From Planctomycetota bacterium (GTDB taxonomy: Bacteria > Planctomycetota > Phycisphaerae > UBA1845): 36,793 nt of DNA. The DNA lies in NCBI GenBank assembly GCA_024278695.1, contig JAJRSR010000129.1, positions 1-36,793 on the forward strand, given 5' to 3'. Below the pieces are notes generated by a model. That model made no database searches. It worked only from the letters and a program-made list of their open reading frames with translations, and was not told the origin of the DNA. This document shows positions 18,225-27,267 of this stretch, in pieces. Within the stretch, counting starts at the first letter, position 1, and every line of letters begins with the position of its first letter. Made by a program: the position numbers and the translations under genes.

Positions 18225-21200
18225 ATGGGTTCACTGCGACATCATTCCACGTGCATTTTCTTATGCGTTCTCGTCGCTGGCTTGTGTTCATCATCTGCGG
18301 GTGCAGCTACCATCTTCGTTGACGCGTCAGCCAACGGTGCCGTGCAAAACGGATCAAGTTGGTGCGCGGGATACCTGAATCTTCAAGACGCCCTGGCGGC
18401 AGCATTGTTCGGGGATGAGGTGCGGGTCGCTAACGGAACATACAGACCGGACCAAGGTGATACCGTTGTTGCCGGTGACCGTCTGGCGTCGTTCGGCCTG
18501 CTTTCCGGTGTTGCACTTCGTGGTGGGTATGCGGGCTGCGGTGCGATTGATCCCGACGCGCGAAATCTCGCATTGTATACAACAACGCTCAGCGGTGATT
18601 TGACCGGGAACGACGCTCCCGCATACGCAAACCGATCAGATAACAGCTACCACGTCGTCACCTATAACGACCCGAATGCAATTGATTCCGTGTTGGACGG
18701 GTTCACGGTGAGCGGCGGTTATGCGGATGGTACCGGACCGGCCGGCATCGCTTCCAACCAGGGCTCAGGTATCCATATCCGCCTTGATTCACAAATGTGC
18801 ATTCCCGGTGGTCCGACGATTCGCAATTGCACTGTAGAAGACAACTGGTCGGCCCATCACGGTGCAATCAACATCCATGCCGACCAAGCCCTCATCGACA
18901 ACTGCACGATTCGCAACAACTATAGTGATTTTCGCGGCGGCGGGCTGCTAATCCAAAGCGGCAACGCCACGGTTCGCAATTGCGTGATTACCAATAATTT
19001 CGCAAAAGATGAGGGCGGAGGCATCTGGACCGGGCACAGTGCCGATCCGACTTGCGCTGTTACAAGCGGCGCGCTGTTTGAAAACTGCACAATCAATGAC
19101 AACATGACCGACCTCAACGGCGGCGGTTTCTTCGCTGGCGATCTCAGTTCGTCCATCATCTCAAATTGCATCTTGGAAAGAAACGTAGCAGGCTTTCAAG
19201 GTGGAGGCCTGCATTTGGAGGATGGTCCCATCACGGTCACTGATTCGACCTTTCTCGATAACGCCGGGGGGGCTGGCGATCAAGCAGCGACCCTCGCGGG
19301 TGGCGGTGGCGCATGGTTGAACTGCCGCAGACAGGGATTTGAAGCCGTGTTGAGTGACTGCACCTTCCGGGGCAACGCCACCAGCATGCTACTCGGGCGC
19401 GGCGGCGGCCTCCAATCGAGTTCCACCAGCGTCTTGCGAGTAACTCGCAGTTTGTTCGAAAACAATCTGGGAGGCAGCGGTTCCGGAATTTGGTATGGCG
19501 GCCGAACAGTCGTGACGGACTCGATGTTTCTCGGCAACCAAGCCCGAGCCCTTGGCGGTGGTCTCTCCTCGGACAGCAATGGCGATCTCACGATGAGCCG
19601 CACGATAGTCTCCAACAACATCATTCTCGAAAATGTGGCCGGCGGCGGCGGTGCCGGGCTGGCCGTGTACGGAGGCTCTCTGAAGATCGCAAACTGTTGG
19701 TTCGTGGGAAACCACGAGATCAGTGACCTCAGCCTTGGCTACGGCTGTGGGGGTGTGTTGGTCAACGCCAGGGCGATTGCTGAAATCAGCAACTCCGTTT
19801 TCCTCGGCAACTTCGCGCACGCTGGCGGCGGATTGTGCGTCAACAATTTTTCCGAAGCACTTGTTACAAATTGCACATTCGCTCAGAACACGTCAACGAT
19901 TGACGGTGCCGGGATTCTCACCTTCAGGTCTGTGCTAACCGTCGTCAATTCCATTCTCTGGAACATACTCAACAACCAAGTTGGCGAGATGTTTACGATC
20001 CGCAGCTCCGTGGAGGAGCCAGCCAATCCGGCCGACGTGGTGGTTGAATCCACTTGCATCCAGGGCGGCTGGAGCGGCGTTGGGAACGACAACATCGACA
20101 TCGATCCCGGTTTCATGAACGTCTTAGGCCTCGACGGTATTCCTGGAACGCTCGATGACGATGTCCGATTGCAATACGATTCTCCCTGCGTTGATGCTGG
20201 CGATAATGCAGGGGTCCCGCTTGATGCCACCGACTTGGACGGTGACGGCGATACGTCGGAGCCCGTCTCAGTAGACCTGAACGAGAACCCACGTATGGTC
20301 GGCGCAGCGATTGATATGGGAGCCTACGAACGTGAGGACTGCAACAACAACGGCATCCCTGACAACGATGACATTCTTGCCGGAACCAGCGAAGACTGTG
20401 ACGGTAACGGCGTTCCGGATGAGTGTGACCCGGACTGCAACGCCAACGGCGTCACGGATGGCTGCGACCCAGACCGCGATGCAGACGGCACCATCGACGA
20501 TTGTGATCTCTGCCCCGATGACAGTTCCAAACTAGAACCGGGCGTGTGCGGCTGCGGTATTCCAGATGTTGATTCGGACAGTGACACCGTATTGGATTGC
20601 CTTGACGCCTGCCCCGGCGCGGACGATCTTGTGGATACCGACGGTGACGGGACTGCCGATGGATGCGATCCTTGCGACGCCACAGACACCACCCTCGATT
20701 GTAACCGCAACGGCTACTCCGATCCGTGCGAAGTCTTAGATGGCGTGGCTGTGGACCTGGACGGCAACAACGTGCCTGACGAGTGCGACTTCATGCCTAC
20801 CGCCGTGACTGAAGGCTGCCGGGCTCTTGGTGCGACACCCGCGCCAGGCACGGAAGCCGTTGCCTTGCGTCTCACCTCGCAGGACATGCTATGCCTGAAT
20901 CAGTTCGTCACGGAGAACGGTCAACTGTCAGACGCACCGACATTCCAAACGCCGACCGCGTGGGGCACCGTCGTGATTGTCGATCCGAACATCGTTCCCG
21001 ACATCTTGTATGTCCTAACATCCGAGTTCAAGGGCGGTGCTATCTCGGCCGGCGCGTGGGTTGCTTCAGCGCCCTGGGGCGACGTGGTGGGGAATGATCC
21101 GGGGAGTCTACCCGATGGCGTGGCCAACTTCCGGGACATCTCGGCATCGGTGGCATGCTTCCTAAATGACCCCGACGCACCGCCGATTTACCGCTGCGAC

Positions 21201-21305
21201 ATAGCCCCGGCCATCCCAGATGGCCAGGCAAACTTCGAAGATATTTCATCTGCCGTGGAAGGGTTTCTTCAAACCCCTTACTCGCTATCAACACCATGCC
21301 CGTAA
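18225..21305 (+). CDS. Secreted right-handed parallel beta-helix repeat protein with Ca-binding (DxNGxxDxCD) repeats and C-terminal EF-hand/dockerin-like module
   Basis: Signal peptide (CIFLCVLVAGLCSSSAGA). Repeating N-x-A-x-x-G-G-G-L / I-x-N-C-x-I pattern, then EDCNNNGIPDND...DCDGNGVPDECDPDCNANGVTDGCD...DTDGDGTADGCD...NRNGYSDPCE and two ANF-DIS repeats. SD AGGGAGAG before ATG. Confidence 0.87.
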   Translation: MGSLRHHSTCIFLCVLVAGLCSSSAGAATIFVDASANGAVQNGSSWCAGYLNLQDALAAALFGDEVRVANGTYRPDQGDTVVAGDRLASFGLLSGVALRGGYAGCGAIDPDARNLALYTTTLSGDLTGNDAPAYANRSDNSYHVVTYNDPNAIDSVLDGFTVSGGYADGTGPAGIASNQGSGIHIRLDSQMCIPGGPTIRNCTVEDNWSAHHGAINIHADQALIDNCTIRNNYSDFRGGGLLIQSGNATVRNCVITNNFAKDEGGGIWTGHSADPTCAVTSGALFENCTINDNMTDLNGGGFFAGDLSSSIISNCILERNVAGFQGGGLHLEDGPITVTDSTFLDNAGGAGDQAATLAGGGGAWLNCRRQGFEAVLSDCTFRGNATSMLLGRGGGLQSSSTSVLRVTRSLFENNLGGSGSGIWYGGRTVVTDSMFLGNQARALGGGLSSDSNGDLTMSRTIVSNNIILENVAGGGGAGLAVYGGSLKIANCWFVGNHEISDLSLGYGCGGVLVNARAIAEISNSVFLGNFAHAGGGLCVNNFSEALVTNCTFAQNTSTIDGAGILTFRSVLTVVNSILWNILNNQVGEMFTIRSSVEEPANPADVVVESTCIQGGWSGVGNDNIDIDPGFMNVLGLDGIPGTLDDDVRLQYDSPCVDAGDNAGVPLDATDLDGDGDTSEPVSVDLNENPRMVGAAIDMGAYEREDCNNNGIPDNDDILAGTSEDCDGNGVPDECDPDCNANGVTDGCDPDRDADGTIDDCDLCPDDSSKLEPGVCGCGIPDVDSDSDTVLDCLDACPGADDLVDTDGDGTADGCDPCDATDTTLDCNRNGYSDPCEVLDGVAVDLDGNNVPDECDFMPTAVTEGCRALGATPAPGTEAVALRLTSQDMLCLNQFVTENGQLSDAPTFQTPTAWGTVVIVDPNIVPDILYVLTSEFKGGAISAGAWVASAPWGDVVGNDPGSLPDGVANFRDISASVACFLNDPDAPPIYRCDIAPAIPDGQANFEDISSAVEGFLQTPYSLSTPCP

Positions 21306-21494
21306 TGGCAGGAAAGAGTCACGGGGCATTTCGAGGCTGCATCCACCTCAAGATCCAAGCGTCCTATGGGTACTCGCGTTACGCATCGCAACAAACATGA
21401 GCGAATAGGCGGACCAAGCTTGCGAAGGTGTGCCAGTCTTGTGATCACGGCGGTCCGCGACGCCAACAGGCTTGCGGGGTTCAGGAACTAACAC

Positions 21495-21974
21495 CTACTG
21501 GGCACTGGCAAGCCGATATTGACTCTGATATTTACTGATATCAAGGAGGTCAACATCGCCGTCGGTGTCGAAGTCGTACTGGCGATCCTTGCGCTTACTG
21601 TCTTTGCATTCGGCAGCGGCACCCGCCGCGGGACCGCTGACACAAAGCGAGATGTAAGCCGAGCCGGCCGCTTCATCTCGTATTTTCTGAGAAGCAACGC
21701 GCGACTGCTCGCCGATGTCGGACAGCTTCACATAGAACATGGCGGACCACACCACCGCCGCCAAACCAATGGTGGCCACGACAGGAATCCATTTGCGCCC
21801 GATCGTAACGGCGAGCGGCACCGGAACCTCCGATGACTCACGCAGCAAACGACTCGCGTCGATCCGCGTCTGACTAAAGACACCAGCCGACTCCGCAGCC
21901 GCAGCCTCCTTCAGGAGTTTCTCCATCGGAGTGATCGGATCGGCCGCGTTTGAGTTATCAGGATGTTGCGTCAT
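21495..21974 (-). CDS. Single-TM protein with extracytoplasmic dockerin-like Ca-binding loop; candidate ECF regulator
   Basis: Start ATG 21974 (MTQHPDNSN) with SD AAGGCGGAG. TM segment WIPVVATIGLAAVVWSAMFYV. C-terminal DFDTDGDVDLLDISKYQSQY matches a type I dockerin/EF-hand loop. Lies immediately downstream of the ECF sigma gene. Confidence 0.65.
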   Translation of the reverse strand: MTQHPDNSNAADPITPMEKLLKEAAAAESAGVFSQTRIDASRLLRESSEVPVPLAVTIGRKWIPVVATIGLAAVVWSAMFYVKLSDIGEQSRVASQKIRDEAAGSAYISLCVSGPAAGAAAECKDSKRKDRQYDFDTDGDVDLLDISKYQSQYRLASAQ

Positions 21975-22052
21975 CAAGACTCCGCCTTCTAAAACCCGGA
22001 ACGAGCCACCGCAATCGCTGCAAAGCAAGCCCAGCCCGTCCCTCTACGCTAA

Positions 22053-22778
22053 TTAGTCGCCACCCTCGGCCTCAGGCGCGAGACTTTTTTCACTTTTCGC
22101 CGTCATGCACAACCGCAGACGGTCCAATAACCGCCTCCACCGCGACCTTAGCGTAGATTCTGCCACGCCGAGGGATTCTGATGCCATTTTCCAGCGACGA
22201 CTCGTAATCGCCTCCAACTGCCCCAACAGCGGCCTATCCTCAGCCGCCACCGCAGCGAGGCATTTTTGTAGCGATTCCATATCCTCTAACTGGGAGAGCA
22301 TTTCAAGCGGGTCGGCCGCCTCAGCCCCGATTTTGCCTGCCATATCGTCCTGTGCGTCCAAAGACTCCGCCTCCAGCCCCTTCCGACGCAAGGCGCTCAC
22401 GGCTTGGTTACGTGCGATCCGGGTCAAGTAGGCCGGCATTGACGCGGGAAGCTGATCCGGGGCACGATTGAGCGATTGCACAAATCCCGTCCAGGTTGCT
22501 GAAGCGACAGAATCCAGCCACTGTGGGTCGTCATGGCACCGCTGTTGCGATACATGGAATACTGTATATCGGACCAACCGATCGTACCTGGCGAGCATCT
22601 GCCGCAGTGCCGCGGGATCTCCGCCGATAATGGACGCGGCCAGGAACCCATCGTCAACCCCGGTTTCGGGTGACTCCTCGCGGTAGCGGGGCATTGCAGC
22701 CCGAAGTTCGGCAGTCATACGCACATTATCAGTGGGTCCAGTCAAAGCCGCAAGCGGGCGCTGCGACCCGATAATCAT
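22053..22778 (-). CDS. ECF-type RNA polymerase sigma factor
   Basis: Sigma-70 region 2-like MLARYDRLVRYTVFHVSQQRCHDDPQWLDSVASATWTGFVQSLNR...AYLTRIARNQAVSALRRK, and region 4-like AEDRPLLGQLEAITSRRWKMASESLGVAESTLRSRWRRLLDRLR. Confidence 0.78.
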   Translation of the reverse strand: MIIGSQRPLAALTGPTDNVRMTAELRAAMPRYREESPETGVDDGFLAASIIGGDPAALRQMLARYDRLVRYTVFHVSQQRCHDDPQWLDSVASATWTGFVQSLNRAPDQLPASMPAYLTRIARNQAVSALRRKGLEAESLDAQDDMAGKIGAEAADPLEMLSQLEDMESLQKCLAAVAAEDRPLLGQLEAITSRRWKMASESLGVAESTLRSRWRRLLDRLRLCMTAKSEKSLAPEAEGGD

Positions 22779-22851
22779 CTGACCGTTTGACCGATGCTAC
22801 CCACATGATCAATTATTTCGCGAGAATTCAGTAGGAAAAAGCCTCAAACGC

Positions 22852-25095
22852 GTGTATCATGGTGTGGCGGTCTTTAGGGTGCGCATCTACACTGCACCGG
22901 GAAGGCTACACGGAGGGTCCGACTTGCTGGGGTTACGAAGATCAATACCGTCGGCGGTTTTCTTGTGCGCCGTCGCTACGTCCATGGTCAATCCGGCTGA
23001 AGCACAGTGGCACTATTACTACTTCGATGAGGTTCGACCGCTAACGCTTGATCCCTCCCGAGTAGCGGTGCGTATGGACGCAGGTGTGGTTGCTTCTGCC
23101 CCGGCTACGACCGATCCCGCTAGCGTCTCACCAATGTCGGCTGCGGGCTGGGATCTTGTTCAATCTCCTGGTGGCATCGCCTCAGCCGACATCGCCACGC
23201 GTGTCGCCGCCGTGGGTGCGGCCAACGGCTACGCATCGCCCGTTTTCATCGATCAATTCGGCGGACCGATTATTATCACGCCCGACATACTCATCGGTTT
23301 TCACGATGACGTCGGCACGACGCGCGCCGAGCAAATCCTCAACAGCGTACCGTCCGCTCGAATCACCGAACCACGCTTAGGTGGAATGTCCGGGGCCTAC
23401 CGACTATCGAGCGGACGCCAAAGCGGTTTCGATGTGCTAACCATCGCCAACGCGCTGGCCGAGCTGTCTGAAGTCAAGTTCGCGGAACCCAATATGGTGT
23501 TCACAGGGCACAGCGCCGGCGTACCAACGGATCCGTTTTTTGCCGACGCCTGGGGACTCGACAATACCGGCCAATTCGGAGGCACACCGGGCGTAGATTT
23601 GTCCGCGATTGATGCGTGGCAAGTAACAACCGGTGACCCATCCGTGATCGTCGTCATCCTGGACTCCGGCGTCGAACTGGGACATCCCGACTTGAATCAG
23701 TTCACCCCCGGCACGGACACCACAAGCGACGCCTCCACCGACGGAGGGCCAGTCAACCAGTTTGATGACCACGGCACAACCGTGGCAGGTTGTGTCTCCG
23801 GGGTTCTGAATAACGGCCTCGGTGCCGCCGGAATCGCCCCGGATTGCCTCACGGCTTCGGCTCGAACCTTTATTCACGTGAACGGCGCCGGCAACTGGAT
23901 CAGCGAGTCAAGCTGGACGGTGGATAGTCTTGCGTGGGCCGAGAGCATCGGTGCGAGCGTCACGAACAACAGCAATTGCTACGCCATCCAGTCGGCCGCC
24001 GTCACCGCGAAGTACGCAAGCAGCAGAGCCAACGGAATCGTTCATTTTGCAAGCTCTTGTAACGAAGGTACGGCCGTTATCGGGTACCCAGCTTCCTTGC
24101 CAACCGTTAGTGCCATAGGTGCAATTGATGCCAATGGACTGCGCGCCAGCTTCAGTAACGTTGGCGAGGCGCTAGCGTTTGCTGCGCCGGGCGTGAACAT
24201 CATCACGACCGACCGAACCGGCATTGAGGGATATGATCCGGGCGACTTCGCCTTTGTCCAAGGCACCTCATACGCATCCCCCTATGCCGCTGGCGTCGCG
24301 GCATTGCTCATCACGGCCAATCCCGGCATCACCCCCGAGCTTGTTGAAGCGGCCTTGCGGGAAACCGTCGTCGATCTTGGTGACCCTGGGCATGACATCC
24401 TCACCGGGTTTGGTCTCGTCAACGCGGCTAACGCGCTGCAATGGCAAATTAGCTGCGCTTCGTTAGAACCCACCCTGGCAGAGCCCGTCCCGACCCTCAA
24501 GAATCGGTATGTGTCGTTTGTGCCACCACAAGATGGCCAACGCCGAGCCATTAGGTTTACGTTACAAGATCTCCCGCCGCCACACGACACCCTCAATGGC
24601 ACAGAGCTCTGGGTGGGAGAGCCGTCGGTGTTTATTGATTCAATCTCGCAAGGGACGCAGTTCTTTGGGGCACAACTGCAATGCGCGCCGTTGTTTCGTG
24701 ACTGGGCTGACACGGACGTTCTCCATGTCTTCGGGCCGGAGATTATTCCCGGTGCCGCTTATCGAACCGAAACGGTACTGGAGTCTTGCTTCGCGATGAC
24801 GACGCAATTCCCAAGCTACTACTCAGCATCATCTTTCCCAGAAACCACACAAACCTGGGGAGATATCGAATCACCGTTTACCGAGGACAACAAGAACCTA
24901 CAGCCGGATTTCCTCGACATCAATGCTGTCATATTCGGCTTCCTGGATGATCCGGAATCGCCGGATAAACCCACAGCCGACCTTACGCCGGAGATGCCCG
25001 ACCACTTAGTCAACTTCAAGGATATCTCCGCCCTCGTTAAGGCCTTCCTCGGAGAGGAATACTCGCTCGACGGACCAACCATATCGTGCCCGTGA
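22852..25095 (+). CDS. Secreted S8 family subtilisin-like serine protease with C-terminal EF-hand/dockerin-like module
   Basis: Asp VIVVILDSGVELGHPDLN, His DDHGTTVAGCVSG, Ser GTSYASPYAAGVAALL. Signal-like LRRSIPSAVFLCAVATSMVNPAEA. The true start may be TTG 22924 with SD GGAGGG at 22912-22917. Confidence 0.9.
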   Translation: MYHGVAVFRVRIYTAPGRLHGGSDLLGLRRSIPSAVFLCAVATSMVNPAEAQWHYYYFDEVRPLTLDPSRVAVRMDAGVVASAPATTDPASVSPMSAAGWDLVQSPGGIASADIATRVAAVGAANGYASPVFIDQFGGPIIITPDILIGFHDDVGTTRAEQILNSVPSARITEPRLGGMSGAYRLSSGRQSGFDVLTIANALAELSEVKFAEPNMVFTGHSAGVPTDPFFADAWGLDNTGQFGGTPGVDLSAIDAWQVTTGDPSVIVVILDSGVELGHPDLNQFTPGTDTTSDASTDGGPVNQFDDHGTTVAGCVSGVLNNGLGAAGIAPDCLTASARTFIHVNGAGNWISESSWTVDSLAWAESIGASVTNNSNCYAIQSAAVTAKYASSRANGIVHFASSCNEGTAVIGYPASLPTVSAIGAIDANGLRASFSNVGEALAFAAPGVNIITTDRTGIEGYDPGDFAFVQGTSYASPYAAGVAALLITANPGITPELVEAALRETVVDLGDPGHDILTGFGLVNAANALQWQISCASLEPTLAEPVPTLKNRYVSFVPPQDGQRRAIRFTLQDLPPPHDTLNGTELWVGEPSVFIDSISQGTQFFGAQLQCAPLFRDWADTDVLHVFGPEIIPGAAYRTETVLESCFAMTTQFPSYYSASSFPETTQTWGDIESPFTEDNKNLQPDFLDINAVIFGFLDDPESPDKPTADLTPEMPDHLVNFKDISALVKAFLGEEYSLDGPTISCP

Positions 25096-25127
25096 CGTGC
25101 TGTGCCTGCCGCAATAAAAAACTTGGG

Positions 25128-26168
25128 CTATGCATCCTCTGCCGGTGAGAAGCCACGGGCTACGAGATCCTGAATATCGATCATTCCGACTAGCTGATCG
25201 CTGCCGTCAACGACGGGCAGCTCATCGATCGCGAAGCGACTCATGATATCCAATGCTTCCGTTGCCGTAGCGTCAACAGCGACCCGCTTGGGATCGCGCG
25301 TCATGATTTCCGATACGGGGTCCGACTTTCGCCATCCATCGGCATGGGTCATCAAACGAAAGAAGTCTCCGTGCGTGACGAATCCGACCAACTTACCGCC
25401 TGCGTCCACCACGGCCGCTGCGCCAGAGCGTCGAGGTGAAGCGAGAATCGCTGCAAAGCACGATTCGATCGACTCGGCCGTGGTCACTGCCGGGCAGTCA
25501 GCTTCCGTGCGCATGACATCAGACGCCTTCATCAAAAACCGTCCGAGCGCACCACCGGGGTGATAGCTCGCATACTGCTCGGGACGAACAGATTTCAACG
25601 CCATCACGCTCAATGCCAAAGCATCACCTAACGCCAGCATCGCCGCCGTCGAGCTACTCGGCGCTAACCCCAAGGGACAAGCCTCGGGCGTTTCGCCAAT
25701 GTGCAGAACGCAATCCGCAAACGCCGCAGCCGGCGACTTCGGGCAAGCCGTTAACAAGACCACGCCGCAACCGACCTCACGTAGACGCGGCAGCAAACGG
25801 ACCAACTCCGAGCCACCACTCTTGCTCAATGCGATGATAACATCGTCCGGGTGAATCATGCCGAGATCACCGTGCAGCGCCTCCACAGGGTGGATGCCGT
25901 AAGAGAGTGTTCCAGTGCTGGCTAGCGTCGCTTGGATTTTGTTGGCGATAAGCCCCGCCTTGCCAACGCCGGTGAGGCAAACACGCCCCCGACAAGCAAG
26001 AACCATCCGAACGGATTCGACGAAAGAGTCCCCCAAACGTGAGGCTGCATCGCCGATGGCCGCCGCCTCCGCGTCTAGCACGGCGCGACCCTTCGCAAGG
26101 ATGAACGCATCACTCTCGGCGGGCGGTACGGACTCGCTATTTGGCTTGTTGGTTTGTGTGGTGGCCAT
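25128..26168 (-). CDS. kdsD: Arabinose-5-phosphate isomerase, SIS plus two CBS domains (KpsF/GutQ family)
   Basis: LTGVGKAGLIANKIQATLASTGT, HPVEALHGDLGMIHPDDVIIALSKSGGSEL, YHPGGALGRFLMKASDVMRTE, CBS motifs LVGFVTHGDFFRLM and LVGMIDIQDLVARG. Confidence 0.94.
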   Translation of the reverse strand: MATTQTNKPNSESVPPAESDAFILAKGRAVLDAEAAAIGDAASRLGDSFVESVRMVLACRGRVCLTGVGKAGLIANKIQATLASTGTLSYGIHPVEALHGDLGMIHPDDVIIALSKSGGSELVRLLPRLREVGCGVVLLTACPKSPAAAFADCVLHIGETPEACPLGLAPSSSTAAMLALGDALALSVMALKSVRPEQYASYHPGGALGRFLMKASDVMRTEADCPAVTTAESIESCFAAILASPRRSGAAAVVDAGGKLVGFVTHGDFFRLMTHADGWRKSDPVSEIMTRDPKRVAVDATATEALDIMSRFAIDELPVVDGSDQLVGMIDIQDLVARGFSPAEDA

Positions 26169-26229
26169 AGGCCCGACATTGTCCTCTCAACGGCAAAGTT
26201 CCTCAACCGGCGAGGAATAATCTCGAAAA

Positions 26230-27252
26230 TCAGGGGTGTTCGCCCGTTTCCAGGTCGGTCGTAAGCCGTCCCGCTTCGATACCTGCGTCAACCAAACTCC
26301 GGATAGCCGCTCTGACAACCGCTGGCGACGGCTCCACATCAACCAATGCCACTAGGTGAACCACAGTGCCAAGCCTTTCTTTGGCCAGTGCCGCGGCAGC
26401 CTGAGCGGGCGTGACAATTGTCGAGCGCCGCCAAAGTCGCCCCTCATCATCTAACGACAACGTGAATGATCGACCTCCCCCCACGCCGATGAGCAGCACA
26501 CAAGCGGTACCCACCGGCGGAATCTGTGGCGTGTTTGCGGAAAGCCAAAGCTGATCATCATCAGCGCTGTGGGATCGATCCAATGAGAGCAGCGCGCTCG
26601 GAAAATCCACCACACACGCCACGGCACCCTCGACATCGGCAGCAAACCCACCGTCCGAATGCCTTCGCGACCCACTAAATACCCACCGCAGCCGCGTGGG
26701 AGCTTCGCCGTTGGCCAACCGGACCAAGTCCCTCGCCGGCACCTTGCGAGCGGCATGCCCCTTGCCAAACCTAACGGTGACCGAAACCTCAGCACCACTC
26801 GGCGGCATCATGCGCTGCAACTTCTCGCTGTAAGTCGGCGGGTGGCCAGGCTCTGCACCCAACAGCCCGATCGCCTGATAAATGTGATACGGACGGGCCG
26901 AAACGACCAAGACACTCTCGTGTTCACGTGAGTGCGGTGCGCACGCGAGAAGCTCAAGTGGTCCTCGACGAAACGCCACTTTGGCGCTAACCTCAACAAC
27001 CCGCGCTGACCAATCAATGCGGACGCCCGGCGCAAAATCCACGATCCGAGCATCCCGACTTTGCGCCAGCTCAATTCGATCAGTTAACTTGTCACCACCC
27101 GAAGCTATTGGCTGCGCATACGCACTGAAAACGGAGACCAGCATGAAGAGCGCAACGGCAATACCACGCGCAGCCACAGCACAGCGTGGCGGACGCCCGC
27201 AGGATTCGCGCACCACGCACGACCGATTGGCTAAATGCCGCGCATGAAACAT
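26230..27252 (-). CDS. Secreted protein with probable YdjY-like domain
   Basis: Signal-like GIAVALFMLVSVFSAYAQ. VVEVSAKVAFRRGPLELLACAPHSREHESVLVVSARPYHIYQAIGLLGAEPGHPPTY resembles YdjY (EHES...LLG..PG). Starts 15 bp after the secretin stop. Confidence 0.6.
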   Translation of the reverse strand: MFHARHLANRSCVVRESCGRPPRCAVAARGIAVALFMLVSVFSAYAQPIASGGDKLTDRIELAQSRDARIVDFAPGVRIDWSARVVEVSAKVAFRRGPLELLACAPHSREHESVLVVSARPYHIYQAIGLLGAEPGHPPTYSEKLQRMMPPSGAEVSVTVRFGKGHAARKVPARDLVRLANGEAPTRLRWVFSGSRRHSDGGFAADVEGAVACVVDFPSALLSLDRSHSADDDQLWLSANTPQIPPVGTACVLLIGVGGGRSFTLSLDDEGRLWRRSTIVTPAQAAAALAKERLGTVVHLVALVDVEPSPAVVRAAIRSLVDAGIEAGRLTTDLETGEHP

Positions 27253-27267
27253 TCGCTCAGGCCGACG

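Noticed and set aside
17815-18294. 159-aa - strand ORF across the homopolymer tract
   Set aside because: Antisense to the prfB 3' end and driven by the poly-G/T translation (FFFGGGRGG); not credible as a gene.
18900-19900. Repeated GGCGGCGG/AATTGC words considered as a DNA repeat array or CRISPR
   Set aside because: They fall in one coding frame and encode the beta-helix repeat pattern; no constant repeat/spacer unit.
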